The notes: generated by a model from the letters alone, not told the origin. Shown: positions 1 through 6,613, numbered from the stretch's first letter. The stretch is DNA of 7,215 nt from Clostridia bacterium (GCA_017409915.1 JAFQRU010000020.1:1-7215), one strand, 5' to 3'. Numbers and translations: made by a program.

Positions 1-941
1 AAGAAGCAGTGGAAGAAGCGATTCTCCAAAATCCCGATGCAAAACTTGTGATTATAACTTCTCCTACATACGAGGGTGTAATAAGCGAAACGGAAGGGAT
101 TATAAAGGCCTGCCATAAAAATAATATCCCCGTTTTAATTGATATGGCACACGGCGCCCACCTTAAATTTATGGGGGAAGAAGAAAGAGTTTATAAAGAG
201 GCAGATGCTGTTGCAATAAGCCTTCATAAAACTCTCCCAAGCCTTACCCAGACGGCGCTTCTCCTTTTGAACGGCAAGAGAATTGACAAAAAGCGGATAA
301 AAGAAAAGCTTAATGTTTTTAACACATCAAGCCCCTCTTATATCCTGATGTCGTCTGTTTCGGGCTGCCTGGATAGTGTGAAAAACAGAGAAAGCTTTGA
401 TACATATAAGAAAAATCTCGAAGGCTTCTATAAGGAAACGGCGAGCCTTAAAAATCTTGAAATAAAAGAGCAAAGCGATATAGGGAAAATCGTTATAAGC
501 ACGGCTAAAACAAACATATCGGGAAAAGCTCTTTTGAAAAGGTTGAGAGACGATTTTAAGATTGAGCTTGAAATGGCGTATGATAACTATGCCCTGGCAA
601 TGACCTCAGTCTGCGATAAAAAGAAGGCATTTAAAAAACTTAAAAAGGCACTCTTTAAAATTGATAAAGAACTGAAAGCGGAAGAGGTTAAGACGGTTAT
701 TTATCCAACACCGAAGCAGACCAAGAAAAAACCGTCGGGCGAAAAAGAACTTGTCCCACGCTCCAAATCAGAGGGCAGAATCTGCGCCGACTATCTCTGG
801 GCGTATCCTCCTGGGGTGCCAATAATCGCCCCAAACGAAGTGATTGACAGCGCCACAATTGCCTATCTTAAAAACATAAAAGACACAGAAATCTACGGGT
901 CAAACGGCTCTGATGGGAAACGGATATTAGTATATAAATAA
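1..941 (+). CDS. Orn/Lys/Arg decarboxylase family PLP enzyme, 5'-truncated by the window
   Basis: This is the C-terminal part of a fold-type-I PLP-dependent amino-acid decarboxylase that would release CO2 from lysine, arginine or ornithine to give a polyamine-type amine in the cytosol. The frame is open to the left edge (codons before GTG 9 are GAA GCA), so the true start lies upstream. Counting that GTG as residue 1, the PLP-lysine motif SLHKTLPSLTQ is at 71-81 with the Schiff-base Lys at 74 (codon 228-230). The cofactor-binding DMAHGAH is at 45-51; many relatives read DEAHGAH, so Met replaces Glu. SSPSYILMSS is at 107-116. The C-terminal domain carries YLWAYPPGVPIIAPNE at 262-277, typical of the family. 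About 313 residues are present, against roughly 480 in the short Firmicutes form (YaaO type), so about a third is missing. Substrate cannot be told from sequence. The gene ends just before the lysA promoter, with no clear terminator between them. Confidence 0.9.
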   Translation, partial: EAVEEAILQNPDAKLVIITSPTYEGVISETEGIIKACHKNNIPVLIDMAHGAHLKFMGEEERVYKEADAVAISLHKTLPSLTQTALLLLNGKRIDKKRIKEKLNVFNTSSPSYILMSSVSGCLDSVKNRESFDTYKKNLEGFYKETASLKNLEIKEQSDIGKIVISTAKTNISGKALLKRLRDDFKIELEMAYDNYALAMTSVCDKKKAFKKLKKALFKIDKELKAEEVKTVIYPTPKQTKKKPSGEKELVPRSKSEGRICADYLWAYPPGVPIIAPNEVIDSATIAYLKNIKDTEIYGSNGSDGKRILVYK

Positions 942-942
942 A

Positions 943-971
943 TTGACAAAGAAATATAGATATGTTAGAAT
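943..971 (+). promoter_or_regulatory. sigma-A-type promoter for the lysA operon
   Basis: The -35 box TTGACA (943-948) is a perfect consensus. A 17-nt spacer is followed by the -10 box TAGAAT (966-971), 5 of 6 matches, with an upstream TG (963-964) forming an extended -10. Transcription would start near 977-979, leaving a leader of only about 30 nt before lysA. It begins one base after the stop codon of the upstream decarboxylase gene. Confidence 0.8.
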
Positions 972-1006
972 TATTTTATTAAGCATTTAACGAAAGAGGA
1001 ATAAAA

Positions 1007-2311
1007 ATGAGCTTTATAATGGATTGTCTTAGTGTAAACGAAAAGGGAAACCTGTCAATGGGCGGATGCGATGTTAAGGAAGTCGCAGAAACCTATGGAA
1101 CCCCTGTTTATATGATGGACGAAGACGACATAAGAAAAAATTGCAGAATCTATGCAAATGCTATGAAGAAATATTATGGAGACCGTGGCCTTGTTTTGTA
1201 TGCAAGTAAGGCCTTTTCCTGTAAATATATCTATAAAGTTGCTATGGAGGAAGGCTTAGGTGTGGACACCGTAAGCGGCGGAGAAATCTATACCGCCCTT
1301 AAAGCAGGCTTTCCAGCAGAGAAAATCTATTTTCACGGCAACAACAAAACTGAGGACGAAATCGAACTTGCAATCAAGAATGATATCGGCTGTATAGTTG
1401 TTGATAACTGTGACGAGGTTGACAGAATTGAAGAAATTGCAGGAAGATACGGAAAAACCGTTAAGGCAATGTTCCGTGTTTCTCCCGGTGTTGACGCACA
1501 TACCCACGACTTTATTAAAACAGGTCAGATTGACTCAAAGTTCGGCGAAGCCATTGAAACAGGGGACGCAATTAAGCTTATAAAATATGCGTCAATTAAA
1601 AAGAATATTAATATAGCAGGACTTCACTGCCATATAGGCTCCCAGATTTTCGAGCTTGACCCGTTTTGCGAGACCGCCGAAATTATGATTGACTTTATAG
1701 ATGAAATCAGAAAAGAAACAGGAATCGTAATTTCCGAGCTTAATTTAGGTGGCGGTTTTGGCATAAAATATACTGAGGAAGACGACCCTGTTGATTTTGA
1801 TAAATTTATCGAGGCCGTTTCAAAAACAGTTAAGGCAAAGACGAAAGAAAAGGGTCTCCCTTGCCCATTTATCTTAATGGAGCCGGGCCGCTCTCTCGTT
1901 GCTCCAAGCGGAATAACTGTTTATAAAGTGGGAACAGTTAAAAGAATCAAGGATATAAGAAACTATGTCTGCGTTGACGGAGGAATGGGGGATAACCCAA
2001 GATTCATTATGTACGGCGCAAGACACGGCGCTCTCTTGGTTGAAAATCCTCTGGGAGAGAAAGAAGAAACTGTAACTATTGCAGGAAAATGCTGCGAATC
2101 AGGGGATGTTTTAGTTGAGAATATTGAGCTTCCCAAGGCAAAGAAGGGCGACTATTTAGCTGTCCTTACCACAGGAGCATATAACTATTCAATGGCGAGC
2201 AACTATAACCGAATTCCCCGCCCACCTGTTGTTATGCTAAAAAACGGAAAAGCAACCGTGGTGGTTAAAAGAGAATCCTATGAAGATATTATAAAGAATG
2301 ATTTAATTTAA
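1007..2311 (+). CDS. lysA: Diaminopimelate decarboxylase LysA
   Basis: LysA decarboxylates meso-diaminopimelate to L-lysine, the last step of the DAP lysine pathway, in the cytosol. The 434-residue length is normal. It is a fold-type-III (alanine-racemase-like) PLP enzyme with a C-terminal beta domain. Visible motifs are the Schiff-base Lys68 in LYASKAF, HGNNKT (100-105), GLHCHIGSQI (205-214), the phosphate-binding glycine loop GGGFGIKY (248-255), EPGRSLVAP (292-300), CCESGD (362-367) with the conserved active-site Cys363, and Tyr392 in GAYNY. The ATG at 1007 is preceded by AGAGGA (995-1000) at 6 nt. A second ATG at 1019 lacks a comparable site. It is the first gene after the promoter at 943-971. 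The stop codon is followed 12 nt later by the protease gene. The enzyme draws on the same DAP pool used for peptidoglycan. Confidence 0.97.
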   Translation: MSFIMDCLSVNEKGNLSMGGCDVKEVAETYGTPVYMMDEDDIRKNCRIYANAMKKYYGDRGLVLYASKAFSCKYIYKVAMEEGLGVDTVSGGEIYTALKAGFPAEKIYFHGNNKTEDEIELAIKNDIGCIVVDNCDEVDRIEEIAGRYGKTVKAMFRVSPGVDAHTHDFIKTGQIDSKFGEAIETGDAIKLIKYASIKKNINIAGLHCHIGSQIFELDPFCETAEIMIDFIDEIRKETGIVISELNLGGGFGIKYTEEDDPVDFDKFIEAVSKTVKAKTKEKGLPCPFILMEPGRSLVAPSGITVYKVGTVKRIKDIRNYVCVDGGMGDNPRFIMYGARHGALLVENPLGEKEETVTIAGKCCESGDVLVENIELPKAKKGDYLAVLTTGAYNYSMASNYNRIPRPPVVMLKNGKATVVVKRESYEDIIKNDLI

Positions 2312-2323
2312 AGGAATGATTTT

Positions 2324-2998
2324 ATGAGCAGACTTGCTTACTATTTCAGCAGCGCAGAAGGATTTTTGACTCTTCTTATAACAATTTTCTGCGTGTTTTT
2401 ATCTCTTACAATCCATGAGGTAAGCCACGGATATATGGCATATTTAAGAGGGGATAATACTGCGAAATATACAGGAAGACTTTCCTTTAACCCTATAAAC
2501 CATATTGACCCCTTGGGTGCTCTTTGCCTTTTCCTTTTTGGCTTTGGCTGGGCAAAGCCCGTTATGATAAACACGAGGAATTTTAAAACGAAAACCATAA
2601 AGCTTGATATGGTGCTGACCTCTCTTGCAGGTCCCGTTTCAAACTTTATAACTGCATTTATTTCAGTATTTTTAATGGTATTGGTAATAAACTTTACGGC
2701 AGTTGAGGGCCTTTGGTATCTTGCCTTTACAATCCTTCAAACCCTGGCGGTTATGAATTTAGGACTTGGTGTTTTCAATCTTATTCCAATTCCGCCTCTT
2801 GACGGTTCAAAGGTGCTTAGCGCAATCCTTCCCACAAGAATTTATTTTAAGCTGATGCAGTATGAAAGATATGGATTCATTGTCCTTATCATTTTAATAA
2901 ACCTTTCCTTTTTCGGCGGACTTTTAACTCTTGCCGTAGAGGGACTTTATGGCGGATTTTATTCTTTGTCAAATTTAATTTTGGAGTTGTTTGTTTAA
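2324..2998 (+). CDS. Site-2-protease-family membrane metalloprotease (M50, YwhC-like)
   Basis: This is a predicted intramembrane zinc metalloprotease in the cytoplasmic membrane. The zinc-binding HExxH is HEVSH at residues 31-35 (catalytic Glu32), at the end of the first hydrophobic segment (about 13-36). The third ligand lies in NLIPIPPLDG (152-161, Asp160), the usual second motif. Family signatures GRLSFNPINHIDPLG (51-65) and GWAKPV (75-80) are also present. Further hydrophobic stretches at about 97-127, 130-158 and 178-203 fit a multi-pass protein. At 224 residues it is a minimal form with no PDZ or CBS domain, so it is neither RseP-like nor SpoIVFB-like in architecture. AAGGA (2311-2315), overlapping the lysA stop, serves ATG 2324 at 8 nt. 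Its TAA overlaps the scpA ATG by one base, suggesting translational coupling. The substrate is unknown. This small type often sits next to scpA in Clostridia. Confidence 0.92.
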   Translation: MSRLAYYFSSAEGFLTLLITIFCVFLSLTIHEVSHGYMAYLRGDNTAKYTGRLSFNPINHIDPLGALCLFLFGFGWAKPVMINTRNFKTKTIKLDMVLTSLAGPVSNFITAFISVFLMVLVINFTAVEGLWYLAFTILQTLAVMNLGLGVFNLIPIPPLDGSKVLSAILPTRIYFKLMQYERYGFIVLIILINLSFFGGLLTLAVEGLYGGFYSLSNLILELFV

Positions 2999-3753
2999 TG
3001 GAACAGTTATCTTTCCGTGTTGAGGCGTTTGAAGGTCCTCTTGACCTTCTTTTAACCCTCATCAAAAAGAACAAAGTTAATATTTATGACATTCCAATAA
3101 GCGAAATCTTAGAACAGTATTTAGAGGTTATTGCCCAGATGGAGGCGCTTGACCTTGAAGTGTCCAGTGAGTTTTTGGTTCTTGCGGCAACACTTCTCCA
3201 GATTAAGTCAAGACTTTTGCTTCCTGCCGAGGATGAGGAAGAAGAGGGCGAAGACCCGAGAGAAGAGCTTGTTCGCCGACTTGTTGAATATAAGCGGTTT
3301 AAGGAGAAAGCAGAATATTTAAGAGGCAGAGAAAATCTTGGCTATACCAGATTTTATAAAGCTCCTGAATATATTGAAAGACCCGTTGTGCCTTTTGATT
3401 ATTCAACTGTTTCTGTTGAAAATCTCCTCATTTCCTATAAGGTTTCATATATGAAACTTGAAAGAAAGCTCCCACCCCCGAAAAAGTCCTTTGAGGGGAT
3501 TGTGGGACACGAAAAAGTTTCGGTTAAAAGCAGGGTAACAAACATCTGGAAAAAGCTTGTTGAAAAAGGAAAAACCAAATTCATTGAGCTCTTCCGCGGG
3601 ATTAAATCAAGACCGGAAGCAGTTGCATCCTTTCTTGCGGTTTTAGAACTCATTAAGCTTAAAAAGGTAGTTGTTGAAGGCGATATGGATGATATGGATA
3701 TTAAGAGAGTATCCATGGAGGATGAAATAAGCCTTGATACCATTGAGGATTAG
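2998..3753 (+). CDS. scpA: Segregation and condensation protein ScpA (kleisin)
   Basis: ScpA is the kleisin subunit of the SMC-ScpA-ScpB condensin, which bridges the SMC heads and helps organise and segregate the chromosome. The 251-residue length is standard. The N-terminal SMC-neck-binding region carries FEGPLDLLL (11-19) and continues through YDIPISEILEQYLE (30-43). The helix LVLAATLLQIKSRLLLP (60-76) follows, then an acidic linker (residues 78-90, nearly all Asp/Glu) and a basic helix to about 110. The C-terminal winged helix is visible from SRPEAVASFLAVLELIKLKK (204-223), where the family contacts the SMC head. The ATG overlaps the TAA of the protease gene (TAATG). A tandem 9-bp repeat near the 3' end encodes DMDDMD (3682-3699). 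scpB follows after 11 nt. Confidence 0.97.
   Translation: MEQLSFRVEAFEGPLDLLLTLIKKNKVNIYDIPISEILEQYLEVIAQMEALDLEVSSEFLVLAATLLQIKSRLLLPAEDEEEEGEDPREELVRRLVEYKRFKEKAEYLRGRENLGYTRFYKAPEYIERPVVPFDYSTVSVENLLISYKVSYMKLERKLPPPKKSFEGIVGHEKVSVKSRVTNIWKKLVEKGKTKFIELFRGIKSRPEAVASFLAVLELIKLKKVVVEGDMDDMDIKRVSMEDEISLDTIED
3682..3699 (+). repeat. Tandem 9-bp direct repeat inside scpA
   Basis: GATATGGAT occurs twice head to tail, in frame, encoding Asp-Met-Asp twice in the acidic C-terminal tail of ScpA, just after the winged helix. It keeps the frame and looks like a small slippage duplication. Confidence 0.8.
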
Positions 3754-3764
3754 GAGAAAAGATT

Positions 3765-4337
3765 ATGGAAACAAATAAAGCTCAGGCTATAATTGAAGGT
3801 TTGCTTTTTGCGGCGGGGGACAGCGTTTCCCTTGAAAAAATTGCCAATATAATTGATATGGACAAGCGCAAAACCAAACAGATTATAAACGATATGATTG
3901 ACAAATATGACTATGAGCATCGGGGAATAAGCATTATCCGCATTGAAGACGGGTATCAGATGTGCACAAGAGGGGAATATTTTGAATATATATCTCTCCT
4001 GGCTGAGCCTCGCCGTGCCCAGACAATGTCAAATGCGGCTATGGAAGTCTTATCAATCGTTGCCTATAAACAGCCTGTAACAAGAGGCGAAATTGAAGAC
4101 ATAAGAGGAGTTTCCTGCGATGCGGTTATAAATAAGCTTATCGAAAGAGGCTTGATTGAAGAAACAGGAAGACTTGATACTCCCGGTCGCCCAATGGTCT
4201 TCGGAACAACAACTGAGTTTTTAAGATGCTTCGGGATAAGCGACTTGACGGAGCTTCCTGATTATGCTATAATCAAGGAAAACGGACAGGACAAGCTTTA
4301 CAGCCAGCAGATTATGGAGGGAATTGACAGTCTGTAA
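3765..4337 (+). CDS. scpB: Segregation and condensation protein ScpB
   Basis: ScpB dimerises and binds the central part of ScpA in the SMC condensin complex. The 190-residue length is typical. The first winged helix starts at AIIEGLLFAAGDSVSLEKIA (8-27). The second begins with the family signature LSIVAYKQPVTRGEIEDIRG (96-115), followed by VINKLIERGLIEETGR (121-136) and TPGRPMVFGTTTEFLRCFGI (139-158), the most conserved stretch of the family. GGAG at 3753-3756, overlapping the scpA stop codon, is the ribosome-binding site for ATG 3765. The 11-nt gap from scpA means the two partners are almost certainly co-transcribed. Confidence 0.97.
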   Translation: METNKAQAIIEGLLFAAGDSVSLEKIANIIDMDKRKTKQIINDMIDKYDYEHRGISIIRIEDGYQMCTRGEYFEYISLLAEPRRAQTMSNAAMEVLSIVAYKQPVTRGEIEDIRGVSCDAVINKLIERGLIEETGRLDTPGRPMVFGTTTEFLRCFGISDLTELPDYAIIKENGQDKLYSQQIMEGIDSL

Positions 4338-4363
4338 TCATTTTTTAAAGAAAGGCTGATTTT

Positions 4364-4903
4364 ATGATTGTTTTGTGGATAATTCTTGGTCTTCTCGCCT
4401 TTTTGCTGGGCTTTGTTGGTATTCTTCTTTATACAAAAACAAGGGTTTATGTATCCTATAAAGACGGAGAACTTCATATAAGATTTCAAAACGGTCTTAT
4501 AAGATATACGGTAAAGCAAAAGGACAAACGAGAAGAAAAAGAAGTTTCAAGAGAAAGCATAGAAGAAGATATAGGCGAAAAACATAAAAAGCTTTCGGAT
4601 AAAAAGTCTTTTTTGTGGACGCTTTTTCGGGATATGCGTTATCGCATAGAGGTTAAAAAGATAAAAATAAAAGTGGATTTCGGAACAGGTGACCCGGCTG
4701 ATACGGGTATGCTCTACGGAATAATCTGGGGGGCAATCGGAAATCTCTATCAGATATTCAATCAGTATTTTATATTTGATTTTCCCGAGACGGAGATAAA
4801 TCCCGATTTTGAAAATCAGGTATTTAAAATTGAAGCTGAGGGAATAATAAAAGTAAGACTTGTGCATATTATAAGTGCGCTTATTAAAAACAGAAAAAAA
4901 TGA
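4364..4903 (+). CDS. DUF2953 domain membrane-anchored protein (YtfI-like)
   Basis: The function is unknown. The 179-residue protein begins with one strongly hydrophobic segment (about residues 2-23), a probable membrane anchor. A basic and acidic region rich in Lys/Glu follows (about 51-81). The conserved DUF2953 part is recognisable by FGTGDPADTGMLYGIIWGA (106-124) and a beta-rich tail with INPDFENQVF (145-154). In Bacillus subtilis the DUF2953 gene ytfI sits directly before ytfJ/gerW, and the same pair occurs here, which supports the call. ATG 4364 has AAAGG (4351-4355) at 8 nt. The gap from scpB is 26 nt and gerW follows after 18 nt, so it belongs to the same transcription unit. Pairing with gerW suggests a sporulation or envelope role, but that is inference from context only. 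Confidence 0.85.
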   Translation: MIVLWIILGLLAFLLGFVGILLYTKTRVYVSYKDGELHIRFQNGLIRYTVKQKDKREEKEVSRESIEEDIGEKHKKLSDKKSFLWTLFRDMRYRIEVKKIKIKVDFGTGDPADTGMLYGIIWGAIGNLYQIFNQYFIFDFPETEINPDFENQVFKIEAEGIIKVRLVHIISALIKNRKK

Positions 4904-4921
4904 TAAAGGGAGCGAAAAATT

Positions 4922-5380
4922 ATGGCAGATCAACATCCAATTCAAGGCCTTATGTATACGGCAATGCAGAGCATTAAAGACATCGTTGATGTAAACACAA
5001 TTGTGGGGGAAGCTGTTCAGACCCCTGACGGAACAATTATAATTCCGATTTCTTCAGTTAAGCTTGGCTTTGCTGTGGGCGGTTCGGAATATGGCGGCCC
5101 TAAGAAAACTGAGCCTGACAAGAGCAACTTTGGCGGCGGTGCAGGTGGCGGCGTGTCCATTGCTCCTGTTGCATTTTTGGTTGCAGGCGGAGACGGCAAA
5201 GTTAAGGTTATGTCCGTTAACCAGAAGACAAGCATTTATGACAAGGTTTTAGATGTTGTTCCATCTGCAATTGATAAGCTTGTTGAAACAGTTAAAGATG
5301 CCCGTCAGGAAAAGAAGGGCGAAACAAAGGCGATAATCAAAGCTTACGAGGAGAACAAACCTCTCCCTGACGCCGAATAA
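4922..5380 (+). CDS. gerW: GerW family sporulation protein (YtfJ)
   Basis: GerW/YtfJ is a forespore-made protein in Bacillus subtilis needed for normal spore germination response. Homologues also occur in some non-sporulating bacteria, so it is supportive rather than conclusive evidence of spore formation. The 152-residue length is typical. The conserved N-terminus HPIQGLMYTAMQSIKDIVDV (5-24) is followed by NTIVGEAVQTPDGTIIIPIS (25-44) and KLGFAVGG (47-54). A glycine-rich loop FGGGAGGGVSIAPVAFLV (70-87) and a Lys/Glu-rich C-terminus complete it. ATG 4922 has a strong site, AAAGGGAG (4905-4912), 9 nt upstream. It is the last gene of the lysA-led unit, with the terminator hairpin beginning 16 nt after the stop. 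I found no convincing dedicated sigma-G promoter upstream. Confidence 0.93.
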   Translation: MADQHPIQGLMYTAMQSIKDIVDVNTIVGEAVQTPDGTIIIPISSVKLGFAVGGSEYGGPKKTEPDKSNFGGGAGGGVSIAPVAFLVAGGDGKVKVMSVNQKTSIYDKVLDVVPSAIDKLVETVKDARQEKKGETKAIIKAYEENKPLPDAE

Positions 5381-5390
5381 TCTAAAAAGA

Positions 5391-5417
5391 ATACTAAAAA
5401 ACACCCTCTCATATATT
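5391..5417 (+). promoter_or_regulatory. Possible sigma-E-like sporulation promoter within the terminator
   Basis: ATA (5391-5393), a 16-nt spacer and CATATATT (5410-5417) fit the Bacillus subtilis sigma-E pattern (ATA, 16 nt, CATACANT) with one mismatch in the -10. The predicted start, near 5424, would drop the hairpin's 5' arm and leave the carboxypeptidase ribosome-binding site free. The sequence is AT-rich and such matches arise by chance, so this is a weak call. Confidence 0.22.
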
Positions 5418-5440
5418 GGATATGAAAGAGGGTGTTTTTT
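5396..5440 (+). terminator. Rho-independent terminator after gerW
   Basis: The arm 5396-5414 pairs with 5420-5440 around a 5-nt loop (ATTGG, 5415-5419). CATAT (5410-5414) pairs with ATATG (5420-5424), AA at 5425-5426 bulges out, then ACACCCTCT (5401-5409) pairs with AGAGGGTGT (5427-5435), extended by five A-U pairs to T5440. A run of six T (5435-5440) follows the GC-rich stem. The preceding A run would also make it partly active on the opposite strand. It closes the lysA-gerW unit. Its 3' arm also contains the ribosome-binding site of the next gene. Confidence 0.88.
5428..5434 (+). promoter_or_regulatory. Ribosome-binding site of the carboxypeptidase gene, inside the terminator stem
   Basis: GAGGGTG is the best Shine-Dalgarno match upstream of TTG 5444 (9-nt spacing) and supports that start over ATG 5468, which has no site. 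All seven bases are paired in the hairpin at 5396-5440, so on a transcript reading through from gerW the site would be masked. The match to consensus is imperfect. Confidence 0.55.
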
Positions 5441-5443
5441 CTT

Positions 5444-6613
5444 TTGAAAAAAGTTTTGATTTTCTTTATGACGCTTGCGGTTCTGCTGCCAAATACCTGT
5501 TTTGCAATGGAACTATCAGCAACCTCTGCCGTAATTTTAGAGGCACAAACGGGAGAGATTTTATTTGAGAAAAACGCCGATAAAAGAATGGGAATGGCAA
5601 GTACCACCAAAATAATGACCGCCCTTGTGGCACTGGAAAAAGGGAAAGCGGAGGACATAGTAAAAATTTCTCCTCATGCGGCAACAGTGGAAGGCTCTTC
5701 AATGTATCTTAAAGAGGGAGAGAAAATCACTCTTGAAAATTTAGTTTATGGGCTTATGCTGCAATCAGGAAACGATGCCGCAACGGCCATTGCCGAGCAT
5801 ATTTCGGGAAGCGAAAAGAAATTTGCAAAATTAATGAATAAAAAAGCAAAAGAAGTGGGGATTAGTAATACAAACTTTACTAATCCCCACGGTTTGTCTG
5901 AGGATAATCATTATACGACGGCGACGGATTTGGCGAGAATAACTGCCTATGCCCTTAAAGATAAAACCTTTTCTGAAATTGTTTCAACCAAAAGCAAAAC
6001 GATAGAAAGGCAGGAAATGGGGAAAACTACCCTTGTCAATCATAATAAGCTTTTAAGGTCGGAAAAGGATTGCATAGGGGTTAAAACAGGCTTTACCAAA
6101 GCAACGGGAAGATGCTTGGTTACGGCCTGGGAAAAGGACAATATGAAAATCATCTGCGTAACCTTAAACGCAGGGGACGACTGGAATGACCATAGGAAAA
6201 TGAAGAATTTTGCCTATGAAAATTATAAAGCGACTTTATATGGCAGAGGAGGAACGGTGGCGAAAAAAGTCAGAGTAAAAGAGGGAAGAAACAGGAGTGT
6301 GTCAGTCCTTTATGAAGACGATATATATCTCCTTGAAGAAAAGGGCGGAGAATGGGAAATAACTTTTGATATTCCTGACAGTATTTCCGCTCCCATAGAA
6401 AAAGGAGAAGTGGTAGGCCGGATTGTTGCCAAAAATCAGAACGGAAAGAAGGTTTTCTTCGATGCGGTTGCAGAAAAAGATGTCTTGTCAACCAGGCGAA
6501 ATGCAGACGGAAAATTCAATGAGAACTTAATAAAAATATATGGGAAATGGCTGAGGATTTTAACATTTTCGGATTGCAAACAAAACTTTGCAAAAAAACT
6601 AACAATTTTGTAA
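5444..6613 (+). CDS. Serine D-alanyl-D-alanine carboxypeptidase (PBP5-like, DacB/DacF type)
   Basis: This is a low-molecular-weight penicillin-binding protein that removes the terminal D-Ala from peptidoglycan stem peptides outside the membrane. From TTG 5444 (389 residues) the protein starts MKKVLIFFMTLAVLLPNTC, a clean signal peptide with likely cleavage after Ala21. The three active-site motifs are all present: STTK (53-56, nucleophile Ser53), SGN (108-110) and KTG (214-216). NPHGL (147-151) is a further family motif. A C-terminal beta domain spans about 270-360, and the tail NLIKIYGKWLRIL could be the amphipathic anchor. TTG is preferred because ATG 5468 would cut the signal peptide, while GTG 5432 lies in the terminator stem with no site. 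By position it matches Bacillus dacB (spore cortex PBP5*), but DacB, DacF and vegetative PBP5 cannot be told apart here. A perfect inverted repeat lies inside the gene at 5855-5890. Confidence 0.95.
   Translation: MKKVLIFFMTLAVLLPNTCFAMELSATSAVILEAQTGEILFEKNADKRMGMASTTKIMTALVALEKGKAEDIVKISPHAATVEGSSMYLKEGEKITLENLVYGLMLQSGNDAATAIAEHISGSEKKFAKLMNKKAKEVGISNTNFTNPHGLSEDNHYTTATDLARITAYALKDKTFSEIVSTKSKTIERQEMGKTTLVNHNKLLRSEKDCIGVKTGFTKATGRCLVTAWEKDNMKIICVTLNAGDDWNDHRKMKNFAYENYKATLYGRGGTVAKKVRVKEGRNRSVSVLYEDDIYLLEEKGGEWEITFDIPDSISAPIEKGEVVGRIVAKNQNGKKVFFDAVAEKDVLSTRRNADGKFNENLIKIYGKWLRILTFSDCKQNFAKKLTIL
5855..5890. repeat. Perfect 14-bp inverted repeat inside the carboxypeptidase gene
   Basis: GTGGGGATTAGTAA (5855-5868) is exactly reverse-complementary to TTACTAATCCCCAC (5877-5890), with the 8-nt loop TACAAACT between. 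The repeat is in frame and encodes Val138 to His149, ending in the conserved NPH motif. No T run follows (GGTTTGTCTG), so it is not an intrinsic terminator. Confidence 0.9.

Noticed and set aside
9..11. GTG as the start of the decarboxylase gene
   Set aside because: The frame is open upstream to the window edge, there is no ribosome-binding site, and the protein would lack the N-terminal third of its family. The gene is simply truncated by the window.
942..1006. Lysine riboswitch or T-box before lysA
   Set aside because: Only 65 nt are available and the predicted transcript starts about 30 nt before the ATG. No stem or T-box motif is visible.
3231..3268. Acidic, purine-rich stretch in scpA as an odd insertion
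   Set aside because: An acidic linker at this position before the EDPREELV-like segment is common in ScpA proteins.
3435..3743. 102-residue minus-strand open frame opposite scpA
   Set aside because: Serine- and phenylalanine-rich antisense of a conserved Lys/Glu-rich gene; no domain or start signal.
4547..4945. 132-residue minus-strand open frame opposite the DUF2953 gene
   Set aside because: It overlaps two well-supported forward genes, is rich in Phe, Tyr and Ile as expected from antisense of A/T-rich coding DNA, and has no family resemblance.
5125..5156. GC-rich Gly-coding stretch in gerW as a low-complexity or foreign insert
   Set aside because: A glycine-rich loop at this place is a normal part of the GerW family.
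5432..5434. GTG as the start of the carboxypeptidase gene
   Set aside because: It lies inside the terminator stem and has no suitably spaced ribosome-binding site. TTG 5444 gives a normal Lys-Lys signal-peptide start.
5489..5506. Possible lipoprotein signal (Cys in LLPNTC) in the carboxypeptidase
   Set aside because: PNTC does not fit a lipobox, while CFA before MELSA fits a type I signal peptidase site.
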